The notes under the pieces were generated by a model. That model had not been told where the DNA came from, made no database searches, and worked only from the letters and a program-made list of their open reading frames with translations. Shown here in pieces: positions 52,352-62,800 of a stretch of 64,000 nucleotides of DNA. The stretch is from positions 1-64,000 of the forward strand of contig NZ_KB911605.1 of NCBI RefSeq assembly GCF_000383615.1. Reading direction: 5' to 3'. Origin of the DNA: Streptomyces canus 299MFChir4.1. Lineage in GTDB: Bacteria > Actinomycetota > Actinomycetes > Streptomycetales > Streptomycetaceae. A program made the translations under genes and the position numbers. Numbering within the stretch: position 1 is the stretch's first letter; each line of letters starts with the position of its first letter.

Positions 52352-52921
52352 TCAGCGCATGCCCGCCGCGTCGAGCAGGGTGGTCACCGTGGGGGTGATG
52401 AGCCCTGTCGGTGTGTCGGCCTTGATTCCCACGCGGGCGGCGGCGCCGTCGAAGACCAGGATCAGCTGCCGGGCCAGCAGCTCGGGGTCGCTCGCGCCAC
52501 CCTGTTCGGCCTCGGTGCGGAAGAAGGCCTTCAGGTTCTCCTTGACCCGGTGGGCCACCCGGCTCGCGGGGTGACCCTGGTCCTTGAGCTCGATCTGCAC
52601 CACCAGGAACCGGCAGCCCTGGAAGTCGGGCGCAACCGCCTCCGACGCCAGCTGGTCGAAGACGTGCAGGATCCGCTCGCGGGGTGGACGGCCGTCGTCC
52701 GCCGGGGGCAGGAGTGTCGTCACGTAGGCGGAGGCGCGGTCCTCCAGGCTCGCGGCCAGCAGTTCGTCCTTGCTCTCGAACAGCTGGTACATGGAGCGCT
52801 TCGACACCCCCGCCGCCTTGCACAGCGCGTCGACGCCGATGCCGACTCCGTCGCGGTAGGTGAGCGTGGCCGCTGCCTCCAGCAGCCGCTCTCGGGAGCT
52901 TCGTTTCGCCTCGGTCGTCAT
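52352..52921 (-). CDS. TetR family transcriptional regulator
   Basis: A 189-residue repressor. The N-terminal helix-turn-helix is clear (RERLLEAAATLTYRDGVGIGVDALCKAAGVSKRSMYQLFESKDEL), and the C-terminal ligand domain is typical of the family (FLVVQIELKDQGHP, FRTEAEQGGASDPELLARQLILVFDGA). AAACCGGTCGGTTT lies 33 bp upstream of its own ATG, and copies lie before the neighbouring gene and in the MFS/hydrolase divergent promoter. It therefore probably represses itself and these targets until a ligand binds. Confidence 0.93.
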   Translation of the reverse strand: MTTEAKRSSRERLLEAAATLTYRDGVGIGVDALCKAAGVSKRSMYQLFESKDELLAASLEDRASAYVTTLLPPADDGRPPRERILHVFDQLASEAVAPDFQGCRFLVVQIELKDQGHPASRVAHRVKENLKAFFRTEAEQGGASDPELLARQLILVFDGAAARVGIKADTPTGLITPTVTTLLDAAGMR

Positions 52922-52953
52922 TTTGCGAGGTTAACTCGTCTCCGGCCAATTGA

Positions 52954-52967
52954 AAACCGGTCGGTTT
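52954..52967. promoter_or_regulatory. TetR-type operator, copy 2
   Basis: AAACCGGTCGGTTT, 33 bp before the tetR ATG (minus strand), with GAGTTA as a -10-like box nearby. It suggests autoregulation. Confidence 0.8.
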
Positions 52968-53016
52968 ACCGTGCTCCCCTGTCGTGAGCGCCCGCTTGCC
53001 GCGGCGACCCTCGGGC

Positions 53017-54532
53017 TCAGTGGGCGATCACGGGCTCGCCCTCCGACGGTGCCAGAGGCGCGTTCGGTATGAGGAGGGCCGTGAGTACCGAGCCGACGAA
53101 GAACCCCGCGCCCCACGCCAGGGTGGCCGTGTAGCTCTCGACCCCCGCCTGCGCCACGGTGAGCGCGCCGGGCCTGTGCGAGGACAGGTAGTCGGTCGCG
53201 GCCGACGAGGCGACGGTGGTCAGCAGCGCCGTGCTGATCGAACCACCCACCTGCTGACCTGTGTTGATCAGTGCCGAGGCGACACCGGTGTCCTCGTGGT
53301 GCACACCTGCGGTCGCGCCCTGGAACGCGGTCGTCATCACGTCGCCCAGGCCAAGGCCCGGCAGGATCAGACCGGGCATGATGTGGGCGACGCAGGTGCT
53401 GTCCAGTGCGAGTCGCGTCAGCAGGGCCATACCCTTCGCGGCGACCAGGAAGCTGACGCTGATCACGATCTTCGGACCGACGCTGGGCAGCAGCAGCGAA
53501 GGTGCCGTGGTCGAGGCGGCGACGATGCCCGCGACCATCGGCAGGAACGCCAGACCGGTCTTGATCGGCGAGTAACCGATGCCGGCTTCCAGGTAGTACG
53601 TCAGGAACAGGAAGATCGAGAACATCCCCATGCCGATGACGAACACCACCAGGAACGAACCGCCGCGGGTCCGGTCCAGTACGAGTCGCAGCGGCAGCAG
53701 CGGGTGCGCGACCCCGGCCTCCAGTCGTACGAACACCGCGAGCAGCACCACGCCGGCCATCAGCGAGCCGAGAGTGACCGGGTCGGTCCAGCTGGTCGAT
53801 TCGACGTGCGCGAACCCGTAGACGATGGCGAACAGGGCCGCGCTCGCCAGGATCGTCCCGGGGGTGTCGAGTTTGGGTCGTTCGGCGACCGCGGGCTTCG
53901 CCAGGAGCAGCACCGCACCGACCAGTGCGACGGCCGCGAAGGCGACGTTCACGTACATCACCCAGCGCCACGACGCCCATTCGGTGAGCAGGCCGCCGAG
54001 CAGGAGCCCGACCGCGCCGCCCGCACCGGCCAGTGCGCCGAAGATGCCGAACGCCTTCGGCCGCTCGGCCGGATCGGTGAAGGTCACGCTGAGCAGCGAG
54101 AGGGCCGCGGGTGCGAGCGGTGCGGCGAAGAGTCCTTGGGCCACGCGTGCTGTGACGAGGATGTCGAAGCTGTTGGCGGCGCCACCGAGGACGGATGCGC
54201 CCGCGAAGCCGATCAGGCCGGTCACGAAGGTGGTGCGTCGGCCGAACAGGTCGCCGAGCCGGCCGCCGAGCAGCAGCAGGCTGCCGAATGCCAGGGCGTA
54301 ACCCGTGATGACCCTCTCCCAGAGGGGATACCCCCAGCCTGCTGCCGTCGATGAATCCGAGGTCATGTTGTGCCGCGGGCAGCGCGATGTTCACGACGGT
54401 CGCGTCGAGCGTGACCATGAGCTGCGCCGTGCCCAGCATGACGAGCACCCACCAGCGCATGGCGTGGGAGCCGCGGCGGCCCGAGTCTGATGTGCCGGAG
54501 GCGGGCGCCCCGTGATCGAAGGTGGTACTCAC
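53017..54532 (-). pseudogene. Frameshifted MFS drug exporter (DHA2-like)
   Basis: Two frames are needed to read a complete 14-helix-type exporter. From GTG 54532 (site GGGGAAA) the first frame gives the N-terminal helix MRWWVLVMLGTAQLMVTLDATVVNIALPAAQHDLGF. It loses sense near 54340, and the second frame continues with VITGYALAFGSLLLLGGRLGDLFGRRTTFV to the stop at 53017. Between them lies about 20 extra bases including the palindrome GGGGGTATCCCC, where family members simply have a QW-type dipeptide. The gene therefore looks broken, unless this is a sequencing error or translation restarts at ATG 54366. Confidence 0.75.
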
Positions 54533-54643
54533 CTTTCCCCTTGGTTGCTGGACATGGGCCGGCCACTGTTGGCGCAAGCGGGCGGGGTGCCGCTGGTCCA
54601 GGGGTGATGCGGCGATGCGGCGGTGGAGGGAGCTTGCGCGCGG

Positions 54644-54657
54644 AAACTGATCGGTTT
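54644..54657. promoter_or_regulatory. TetR-type operator, copy 3 (two mismatches)
   Basis: AAACTGATCGGTTT, 10 bp from copy 4, in the divergent promoter between the MFS pseudogene and the hydrolase. The double site may give cooperative binding. Confidence 0.65.
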
Positions 54658-54667
54658 ACTCTGCTGG

Positions 54668-54681
54668 AAACCGGTCGGTTT
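54668..54681. promoter_or_regulatory. TetR-type operator, copy 4
   Basis: AAACCGGTCGGTTT, identical to copies 1 and 2. It lies 58 bp before the alpha/beta hydrolase ATG. Confidence 0.78.
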
Positions 54682-54739
54682 CTCGTTGTGGAGGCACTCG
54701 ACCCCGGCGGCAGCAGCTCGCACACGAGGAGTCACCGAT

Positions 54740-55618
54740 ATGCCCAGCCCCGACGCACGTCCCACGATCCACATTCCCGGGACCACGAGCCACACCATCG
54801 CCCCGCGCACAGGACGCCAGTCTCGCGAGGGGACCCTGCGCTACCTCAGAGCGGGCACCGGCGCCCCCCTGGTGCTGCTGCACACCGTGCGCACCCAGGC
54901 CGAGCACTTCCGCTCGCTCATCCCGCTGATCGCGGACCACTACACCGTGTACGCCCTGGATCTGCCGGGGATGGGCTGGTCCGAGATCGTGCCCGGTGCG
55001 TCGTACGACGAGCCGGCGATGCGGGCCGGTGTCGAACGGCTCCTCACCGAACTCGACCTCGACGACGTGACGTTGGTCGGGGAGTCCATGGGCGCGGTGC
55101 TCGCCCTGACCACCGCGGCCGATCTGCCGGAGCGGGTCCGGCGGGTCGTCGCGGTCAACACGTACGACTTCCGCGGCGGAATCGCCCGGTCCGGCCTCCT
55201 CGCCCGCGTGCTGGTCGGTGGCATCCTCGTACCGGGCGTGGGCCCGGTGATCGCCGGCGTGGAGCCCAAGGCCGTCTTCCAGAAGGTCCTTCAAGGCGGC
55301 CTCGGCGACAAGAGCGCACTGCGGGAGGACTACGTGGACGAACTCCTCCAGGTGGGCCGCCGCCCCGGCTACCCGACCGTCGCACGAGGCGTGTACCAGG
55401 CCCTGCCCAGCCTCATCGCGGCCCGCTCCCGCTACCCCGAGGTCAAGGCCCCCGTCCACTTCGTCTACGGCGAGAAGGACTGGTCCCGTCCTTCGGACCG
55501 CCTGGCCAACAAGGAGTTGCTGCCCGCGGCCGACTTCACCCAGGTCCCGGGAGCGGGCCACTTCATCGCGCTGGAACGCCCCGACGTGCCGGCCGACTTG
55601 TTGAACGCGGTGGCGTGA
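54740..55618 (+). CDS. Alpha/beta hydrolase under TetR control
   Basis: A 292-residue hydrolase with the standard elements: PLVLLHTVRTQAEHF (oxyanion region), YALDLPGMGWSE, the nucleophile Ser in LVGESMGAVLAL, the acid in VYGEKDWSRP and the His in VPGAGHFIALERP. It is cytoplasmic, with no signal peptide. It diverges from the MFS gene over two operator copies, so it is part of the TetR regulon and probably degrades or modifies the inducing compound. ATG 54740 is chosen as the first codon of homologous sequence, with GAGGAGTC upstream. Confidence 0.88.
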   Translation: MPSPDARPTIHIPGTTSHTIAPRTGRQSREGTLRYLRAGTGAPLVLLHTVRTQAEHFRSLIPLIADHYTVYALDLPGMGWSEIVPGASYDEPAMRAGVERLLTELDLDDVTLVGESMGAVLALTTAADLPERVRRVVAVNTYDFRGGIARSGLLARVLVGGILVPGVGPVIAGVEPKAVFQKVLQGGLGDKSALREDYVDELLQVGRRPGYPTVARGVYQALPSLIAARSRYPEVKAPVHFVYGEKDWSRPSDRLANKELLPAADFTQVPGAGHFIALERPDVPADLLNAVA

Positions 55619-55663
55619 ATCCTGGGCCCGCGACCTTCTCGTTTTCCCATTCGGCCTCCCCAT

Positions 55664-55726
55664 GGCATCTTTGCGATGACCCACCACATGGAGCGCGCGG
55701 CCCTTCTGGAGCCCTCGACCAAGTGA
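55664..55726 (+). pseudogene. C-terminal relic of a TrmA-family RNA methyltransferase
   Basis: The short frame GIFAMTHHMERAALLEPSTK plus stop matches the end of the RNA methyltransferase at 10 kb (LFPMTHHMECVAILEPATK). Nothing upstream continues the match. It is a fragment left by a deletion or rearrangement just before the aminotransferase gene. Confidence 0.7.
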
Positions 55727-55744
55727 CCCCCGGAGGCCCGCCGT

Positions 55745-56920
55745 ATGAGGATCTCGCAACGTGCCCAGTCCGTCGCGCCGTTCTACGCCATGGAGTTCGG
55801 CAAGCATGCCGCCGAGCTGGAGGCCGAGGGGCAGCACGTCGTCAAGCTCAGTCTGGGGGAGCCGGACTTCGGGGCGCCGCCGGCCGTGCTGGACGCGCTG
55901 CGGGGTGCGGTGGGGAGCAGGCCCCTGACTTACACGGGGGCGCTCGGGCTGCCCGAACTGCGGTCGGCCATAGCGCGGTTCTACGGTGAGCGGCACGGCG
56001 TCGACGTCGATCCGGGGCGGGTCGTCGTGACCGCCGGGGCGTCGGCCGCGCTGGTGCTGGGTGCCGCCGCGCTCGTCGATCCCGGGGACGAGGTGCTCAT
56101 CGCCGACCCCTCGTACCCCTGCAACCGGCAGATCGCCGAGAGCTTCGGGGCACGGGTCACGCTCGTGCCCACCACGGCCGGGTCGCGGTACCAGCTGGAC
56201 GCCGCCTCCGTGCGGTCGTACTGGACGGACCGCACCCGCGGGATCATGGTCGCGAGCCCCTCCAACCCGACGGGCACCTCCGTCCCGGCGGACGAACTGG
56301 CGGCCATCTGCGAGCTCGCCCGGGAGCGGGACGCCTGGCGGATCGTCGACGAGATCTACCTCGACCTCGGCGACGACGACGAGCACGGGCGGCCGCCGCG
56401 CAGTGTGCTGTCGTACGACGAGGACGCCGTGGTCATCAACAGTTTCTCGAAGTACTTCGGGATGACCGGCTGGCGGCTGGGCTGGTGCGTGGTGCCCGAG
56501 GCGCTCGTGCCCGCGCTGGAGCGGCTGGCGCAGAACTACATGATCTGCGCCTCCACGCCCGCCCAGTACGCCGCGCTCGCGTGCTTCACTCCCGAGTCGC
56601 TCGCCGTGTGCGAGGAGCGACGGGCCGAGTTCGGGCGGCGCCGGGCCCTGGTCCTCGACGGTCTCGCGCAGATCGGGCTGCCGGTGCCCGTGCCGCCCGA
56701 CGGGGCGTTCTACGTCTACTTCGACGTCAGCGGCACCGGGCTCACCTCGTGGGAGTTCTGCGGACGGGCGCTGCGGGAGGCGCGGGTCGCGCTCACACCG
56801 GGGCGGGACTTCGGGGCGGCCACCGCCGACACGCATGTACGGCTGTCCTACGCCGCGTCGGCCGACGAGCTGCGCGAGGGGATCGCGCGGCTCGGGAAGT
56901 TCGTGGCCAGCCTCGCCTAG
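55745..56920 (+). CDS. Class I/II pyridoxal-phosphate aminotransferase
   Basis: A 391-residue aspartate-aminotransferase-like enzyme. Motifs are VKLSLGEPDFGAPPAVLDAL (start), VTAGASAALVLGAAAL, MVASPSNPTGTSVP and the Schiff-base lysine in INSFSKYFGMTGWRLGW; the ending VRLSYAASADELREGIARL is typical. The substrate is not readable; housekeeping amino acid metabolism is most likely. GGAGG lies about 10 bases before the ATG. It converges with katG over a strong hairpin. Confidence 0.92.
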   Translation: MRISQRAQSVAPFYAMEFGKHAAELEAEGQHVVKLSLGEPDFGAPPAVLDALRGAVGSRPLTYTGALGLPELRSAIARFYGERHGVDVDPGRVVVTAGASAALVLGAAALVDPGDEVLIADPSYPCNRQIAESFGARVTLVPTTAGSRYQLDAASVRSYWTDRTRGIMVASPSNPTGTSVPADELAAICELARERDAWRIVDEIYLDLGDDDEHGRPPRSVLSYDEDAVVINSFSKYFGMTGWRLGWCVVPEALVPALERLAQNYMICASTPAQYAALACFTPESLAVCEERRAEFGRRRALVLDGLAQIGLPVPVPPDGAFYVYFDVSGTGLTSWEFCGRALREARVALTPGRDFGAATADTHVRLSYAASADELREGIARLGKFVASLA

Positions 56921-56927
56921 ACATGGC

Positions 56928-56959
56928 GCAGGGGCCGGTCCGCACGGACCGGCCCCTGC
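56928..56959. terminator. Bidirectional hairpin terminator
   Basis: A perfect 15-bp inverted repeat (GCAGGGGCCGGTCCG and complement) with a minimal loop lies between the convergent aminotransferase and katG stops. Confidence 0.9.
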
Positions 56960-56972
56960 CTCATGGAGTCGC

Positions 56973-59189
56973 TCAGACCAGGTCGAAGCGGTCCAGGTTC
57001 GAGACCTTGACCCACGCGTCGACGAAGTCCTTCACGAACTTCTCCTTCGCGTCGTCGCTCGCGTAGACCTCGGCGAGCGCGCGCAGCTCGGAGTTGGAGC
57101 CGAAGACCAGGTCGGCACGGGTGCCGGTCCACTTCAGCTTGCCGGTCTCCGCGTCGCGGCCCTCGAAGGCCGTCTGGTCCTCCGAGGTGGACTTCCACGT
57201 CGTGCCCAGGTCGAGCAGGTTGACGAAGAAGTCGTTGCTCAGGACGCCCGGACGGTCGGTGAAGACGCCGTGCGCCGTGCCGCCCTGGTTGGCGCCCAGG
57301 ACCCGCAGACCACCGACGAGGACGGTCAGCTCGGGGGCGGACAGGGTGAGCAGGTTCGCCTTGTCGAGCAGCAGGTACTCGGCCGGCAGACGGTTGCCCT
57401 TGCCGAGGTAGTTGCGGAAGCCGTCAGCGACCGGCTCCAGCGCGGCGAAGGACTCGACGTCGGTGTGCTCCTCGGTGGCGTCCACGCGGCCCGGCGTGAA
57501 GGGGACCTCCACGTCGTAGCCCGCGTCCTTGGCGGCCTTCTCGACCGCCGCGGCACCCGCGAGGACGATCAGGTCGGCCAGGGAGACCTTCTTGGCACCG
57601 GTGTTGAAGGCGGTCTGGACACCCTCCAGGACGCGCAGCACCTGGGCGAGCTGCTCGGGGTCGTTGACCTCCCAGCCGCGCTGCGGCTCCAGGCGGATGC
57701 GGGCGCCGTTGGCACCGCCGCGCTTGTCGCTGCCGCGGAAGGTGGACGCCGAGGCCCACGCGGTGGAGACCAGCTGCGAGACGGTCAGGCCGGTCTCCAG
57801 GATCTTGGCCTTCAGAGTCGCGATGTCGGCGGCGTCGATGGTCTCGCCCTCGGCCTGCGGCAGCGGGTCCTGCCACAGCAGCGTCTCGGCGGGGACCTCC
57901 GGGCCGAGGTACAGGGACTTCGGGCCCAGGTCACGGTGGGTCAGCTTGTACCAGGCGCGGGCGAAGGCCTCCGCGAACTGGTCCGGGTTCTCGTGGAAGC
58001 GCTTCGAGATCTCGCCGTAGATCGGGTCGAAGCGCAGCGAGAGGTCGGTGGTGAGCATCGTGGGCCGACGCTTCTTCGACGAGTCGTGGGCGTCCGGGAT
58101 GATCTCCTCGGAGTCCTTGGCCACCCACTGGTTGGCACCCGCGGGGCTCTGGGTGAGCTCCCACTCGTAGCCGAAGAGGATGTCGAAGAAGTCGTTGCTC
58201 CACTGGGTGGGCTTGGTGGTCCAGGTGACCTCGAGACCGGAGGTGATGGCGTCGCCGCCCTTGCCGGTGCCGTAGGTGGACTTCCAGCCCAGGCCCTGCT
58301 CCTCCATGGAGGCGGCCTCGGGGTCGTTGCCGACCGCGTCCGCCGGGCCCGCGCCGTGGGTCTTGCCGAAGGTGTGACCACCGGCGATGAGGGCGACGGT
58401 CTCCTCGTCGTTCATCGCCATGCGGCGGAAGGTCTCACGGATGTCGCGGGCCGCGGCCAGCGGGTCCGGGTTGCCGTTGGGGCCCTCGGGGTTGACGTAG
58501 ATGAGGCCCATCTGGACCGCGCCGAGCGGGTTCTCCAGCTCACGGTCGCCGGTGTAGCGCTGGTCGTCGAGCCAGGTGGTCTCGGGACCCCAGTAGACGT
58601 CCTCGTCGGCCTCCCAGACGTCGGCGCGGCCGCCGCCGAAGCCGAAGGTCTCGAAGCCCATGGTCTCCAGCGCGACGTTGCCGGTGAGGATCATGAGGTC
58701 GGCCCAGGAGATGGACTGGCCGTACTTCTTCTTGACCGGCCACAGCAGACGGCGGGCCTTGTCCAGGTTGCCGTTGTCCGGCCAGCTGTTCAGCGGCGCG
58801 AAGCGCTGCTGGCCCCGGCCGCCACCGCCGCGGCCGTCGCTGATGCGGTAGGTGCCGGCGCTGTGCCAGGCCATCCGGACCATCAGCGGACCGTAGTTGC
58901 CGAAGTCCGCGGGCCACCAGTCCTGCGAGGTGGTCAGCACCTCGGCGATGTCGCGCTTCACGGCGTCCAGATCGAGGGCCTGGAACGCCTCGGCGTAGTC
59001 GAAGTCCGCGCCGAGCGGATTCGCCACGACCGGGTCCTTGGCGAGGATCTTCAGGTTCAGGCGCTCCGGCCACCACTGGCGGTTGCCGCCGCCCTGGGTC
59101 GGGTGCGCGGCGCGCCCGTGCGCGACCGGGCAGCCACCGGAGCCGTCGGTCTTGGCGTCGGTGACGATTGCGTCGGGGTTCTCAGACAT
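56973..59189 (-). CDS. katG: Catalase-peroxidase KatG
   Basis: Bifunctional haem catalase-peroxidase, 738 residues, the usual family length. The distal site is MVRMAWHSAGTYR (Trp and His), the Tyr of the Met-Tyr-Trp cross-link is in MGLIYVNPEG, and the proximal His is in LIAGGHTFGKTHG. The second, degenerate peroxidase half is also complete. It removes hydrogen peroxide in the cytoplasm. It lies 24 bp downstream of the Fur-family regulator on the same strand, the classical furA-katG operon. Confidence 0.97.
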   Translation of the reverse strand: MSENPDAIVTDAKTDGSGGCPVAHGRAAHPTQGGGNRQWWPERLNLKILAKDPVVANPLGADFDYAEAFQALDLDAVKRDIAEVLTTSQDWWPADFGNYGPLMVRMAWHSAGTYRISDGRGGGGRGQQRFAPLNSWPDNGNLDKARRLLWPVKKKYGQSISWADLMILTGNVALETMGFETFGFGGGRADVWEADEDVYWGPETTWLDDQRYTGDRELENPLGAVQMGLIYVNPEGPNGNPDPLAAARDIRETFRRMAMNDEETVALIAGGHTFGKTHGAGPADAVGNDPEAASMEEQGLGWKSTYGTGKGGDAITSGLEVTWTTKPTQWSNDFFDILFGYEWELTQSPAGANQWVAKDSEEIIPDAHDSSKKRRPTMLTTDLSLRFDPIYGEISKRFHENPDQFAEAFARAWYKLTHRDLGPKSLYLGPEVPAETLLWQDPLPQAEGETIDAADIATLKAKILETGLTVSQLVSTAWASASTFRGSDKRGGANGARIRLEPQRGWEVNDPEQLAQVLRVLEGVQTAFNTGAKKVSLADLIVLAGAAAVEKAAKDAGYDVEVPFTPGRVDATEEHTDVESFAALEPVADGFRNYLGKGNRLPAEYLLLDKANLLTLSAPELTVLVGGLRVLGANQGGTAHGVFTDRPGVLSNDFFVNLLDLGTTWKSTSEDQTAFEGRDAETGKLKWTGTRADLVFGSNSELRALAEVYASDDAKEKFVKDFVDAWVKVSNLDRFDLV

Positions 59190-59213
59190 AGGGGTCCTTC
59201 CGAACGGGGTGGA

Positions 59214-59660
59214 TCACGGAGCTGAAGTAAGCCTTTGGGGGGAGCAGTCGGGGCACAGGCCCCAGTAGATGACCTCGGCCTCGTCGATCGAGAAGCCGCG
59301 GTCGTCGGACGCTGTCAGGCAGGGCGCGTGACCGACGGCGCAGTCGACGTCGACGACGGCCCCGCACGACCGGCAGACCAGGTGATGGTGGTTGTCCCCG
59401 ACCCGTCCCTCGAACCGTGCCGGGCTGCCGGGCGGCTCAAGGCGGCGCACGAGGCCCGCGGCGGTGAGTGAGTGCAGGGCCTCGTACACGGCCTGGAGGG
59501 ATATGTGGCCGAGACGGTCGCGCACTCCCGTGGCGATCGCGTCGGCCGCGAGGTGGTCACCGGCCCGGACGGTCTCGAGCAGTGCGACGCGCGCGGCCGT
59601 CACCCGCAGGCCGGCACCGCGCAGCTCATCGGCGGTGTTCGGAAGCTGGGGGGCGGTCAT
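59214..59660 (-). CDS. furA: Fur-family regulator of katG (FurA/CatR-like)
   Basis: A 148-residue metal- and peroxide-responsive repressor. The N-terminal winged helix reads LRVTAARVALLETVRAGDHLAADAIATGVRDRLGHISLQAVYEAL. The metal region has NHHHLVCRSCGAVVDVDC and CPDC, the two CxxC pairs of the structural zinc site. It should repress its own operon with katG until oxidised. ATG 59660 is preferred over a TTG three codons earlier. Confidence 0.93.
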   Translation of the reverse strand: MTAPQLPNTADELRGAGLRVTAARVALLETVRAGDHLAADAIATGVRDRLGHISLQAVYEALHSLTAAGLVRRLEPPGSPARFEGRVGDNHHHLVCRSCGAVVDVDCAVGHAPCLTASDDRGFSIDEAEVIYWGLCPDCSPQRLTSAP

Positions 59661-59701
59661 GGGGACCAACCTACCCCCACAAACACGAATGGTTCAAGAA
59701 A

Positions 59702-59714
59702 TGGAACTGTTCCA
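59702..59714. promoter_or_regulatory. Candidate FurA operator palindrome
   Basis: TGGAACTGTTCCA is a perfect 13-bp palindrome 42 bp upstream of furA. It sits in a short AT-richer stretch (GGTTCAAGAAATGG next to it), where autoregulation by FurA would be expected. Confidence 0.5.
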
Positions 59715-59886
59715 AGTCTGTGGCGCGTCAGATCGGGGCCCCTCTGATCGACGAAGGCGCTCACAACCGTGCCCGGTGAGGTGTGCGGGCGGTGTAACCC
59801 CTGATGAACGGCTCGGGAGACATCTGTGTAATGGGCATTTCGTACGGTCGGTGAGATCGATTCGGCTGAGGTCAGGAGGCGTGCCA

Positions 59887-62800
59887 GTGGTGCGGACGGT
59901 CTGCTCGTACTGCGGTGTGGGCTGCGGGCTGGTCCTCGACATCGGTATGGGCCCCGACGGACGGCGTACGGTCCTGAAGGCCTCCGGCGACAAGGAGCAC
60001 CCCGCCAACTTCGGCAAGCTCTGCACCAAGGGCGCGACCACGGCCGACCTGCTCGCCGCGCCCGGACGGCTGACCACGGCCCTGGTACGGCCCGAGCGGG
60101 GCGAGGAGCCGGCGCCGGAAGCCGTCGGCGTGGCGATCACCGAGACGGCCCGGCGGCTGCGGGAGATCATCGACGAGCACGGCCCCGACGCGGTCTCCCT
60201 CTACGTCTCCGGCCAGATGAGCCTGGAGGCCCAGTACCTGGCGAACAAACTCGCCAAGGGGTTCCTGCGCACCAACCAGATCGAGTCGAACTCCCGGCTC
60301 TGCATGGCCAGTGCCGGCACCGGCTACAAGCTGTCCCTCGGTGCGGACGGCCCGCCCGGCTCCTACCAGGACTTCGAGAAGGCCGACCTCTTCCTCGTCA
60401 TCGGCTCCAACATGGCCGACTGCCACCCGATCCTGTTCCTCAGGATGATGGAGCGGGTGAAGTCGGCGGGCGCCAAGGTGATCGTCGTCGATCCGCGGCG
60501 CACCGCCACGGCCGCGAAGGCGGACCTGTTCCTGCAGATCGAGCCGGGCACCGACCTCGCGCTGCTCAACGGCCTGCTGCACCTGCTGCACGCCGACGGC
60601 CATGTCGACCCGGACTTCATCGCGGCCCACACCGAGGGCTGGGAGGCGATGCCGGAGTTCCTCGCCGACTACCCGCCCGCCGCGGTGGCCGGGACGACGG
60701 GCCTCGCCGAGGAGGACATCCGGGAGGCGGCGCGGCTGATCGGCGAGGCCGGTGAGTGGATGAGCCTGTGGACCATGGGGCTCAACCAGTCCACCCACGG
60801 CACCTGGAACACCAACGCCCTGGTCAACCTGCACCTCGCCACGGGCGCCCTCTGCCGCCCCGGCAGCGGCCCCTTCTCCCTCACCGGCCAGCCCAACGCC
60901 ATGGGCGGCCGCGAGATGGGCTACATGGGCCCGGGCCTGCCCGGCCAGCGCTCCGTCCTCGTCGACGACGAGCGGGCCTTCATGGAGGACCTCTGGGAAC
61001 TGCCCCCGGACACCCTGCGCGCGGACGGCGTCGGCAAGGGCACGGTCGAGCTGTTCCAGAAGATGGCCGAGGGCGAGATCAAGGCCTGCTGGATCATCTG
61101 CACCAACCCGGTCGCCTCCGTCGCGGGCCGCCGCACGGTCATCGAGGGTCTGGAAGCCGCCGAGTTCGTCGTCACCCAGGACGTCTTCGCCGACACCGAG
61201 ACCAACGCGTACGCCGATGTCGTGCTCCCGGGTGCGCTGTGGACGGAGGGCGAGGGCGTCTTCGTCAACAGCGAGCGCAACCTCACGCTGACCCCGGCCG
61301 TGGCCGACCCGCCCGGCGAGGCGATGGCCGACTGGCGGATCATCGCCGCCGTCGCCCGCGAGATGGGGTACGAGAAGGGGTTCTCGTACGACGGCGCGGA
61401 GGAGGTTTTCGAGGAGATCAAGCAGGCCTGGAACCCGAAGACGGGATGGGATCTGCGCGGGGTGACCTACGAACGGCTCCGGCGGACGCCGGTGCAGTGG
61501 CCGGCGGCGAGCGAGGACGGGCCCGACCGGAATCCGATCCGGTACGTGGGGGAGGACGGGACGCTCCGCTTCCCCACCGCGAGCGGGCGGGCCGTCTTCC
61601 ACGCCCGGCCGCACATTCCGCCGGCCGAGATGCCGGACGACGACTACCCCTTCGTCCTGAACACCGGGCGGCTCCAGCACCAGTGGCACACGCTCACCAA
61701 GACGGCGAAGGTGGCGAAGCTCAACAAGCTGAACCCCGGGCCCTTCGTGGAGCTGCATCCGCAGAACGCCTCGGCCCTGGGCGTGGTCGACGGCGACTCC
61801 GTCGAGGTGGCCTCGCGACGCGGGCGGGCCGTGCTGCCGGCCGTGGTGACGGACCGGGTGCGGCCCGGGTGCTGCTTCGCGCCCTTCCACTGGAACGACC
61901 TGTTCGGGGAGCACCTGAGCGTCAACGCGGTGACGAGCGATGCCGTCGATCCGCTGTCGTTCCAGCCGGAGTTCAAGGTGTGCGCGGTGTCGCTGACGAA
62001 GGTGCCCACGCCGGTGACCGTGCGGACCCCGGTGGCCGCGGTGGCCGCGGTGGCTCCGCTTCCGGCAGCCGGGCCGGAGGACGCCGGGATCGCCCCCGCC
62101 GCATCGACGGCCGCGTCCAGGGCCGTGTCCGTCTTCGGCCTCGACCCGGCCCCGCCGCCTGTCCTCACCGCCCAGGAACGCCAGTACCTGGTCGGCTTCC
62201 TCGCCGGAATCCCCGCCGGTGCGCCCGGGGTGCCGGTCCTGCCGCCCGATGCGCCCTTCAGCCCCGAGCATGCTCTGTGGGTGAACGGCACACTCGCCGG
62301 GATGTACTCACGGGCGACGGGCACACAGCCCTCGACGACACAGCCTGTCACCACACAGCCTGCAACCACATGGTCCGCGAGCACCCAGTCCCTGGCCGCA
62401 CCCTCCACGGCCACCGTTCTGCGCCGTGAGGTCGTCATCCTGTGGGCCTCGCAGACGGGCACCGCCGAGGAGTTCGCCGCCGCCACCGCCGAGCGGCTCA
62501 CCACCGTCGGCCACAGGACCTCCCTGGTCGGCATGGACCAGGCCGACCTCGGTGAACTGCCCTCCGGCGCCGACCTGTTGCTGATCACCAGTACCTTCGG
62601 CGACGGCGACGCCCCCGACAACGGCAGCGGCTTCTGGGAGACCCTGGCCGATCCCGGCACGCCTCGCCTGGAGGGCCGGCGGTACGCGGTGCTGGCCTTC
62701 GGCGACTCCTCGTACGACGACTTCTGCGGACACGGCCGCCGTCTCGACCGGCGCCTCGACGAACTGGGCGCGCTGCGACTCGCCCCGCGCAGGGACTGCG

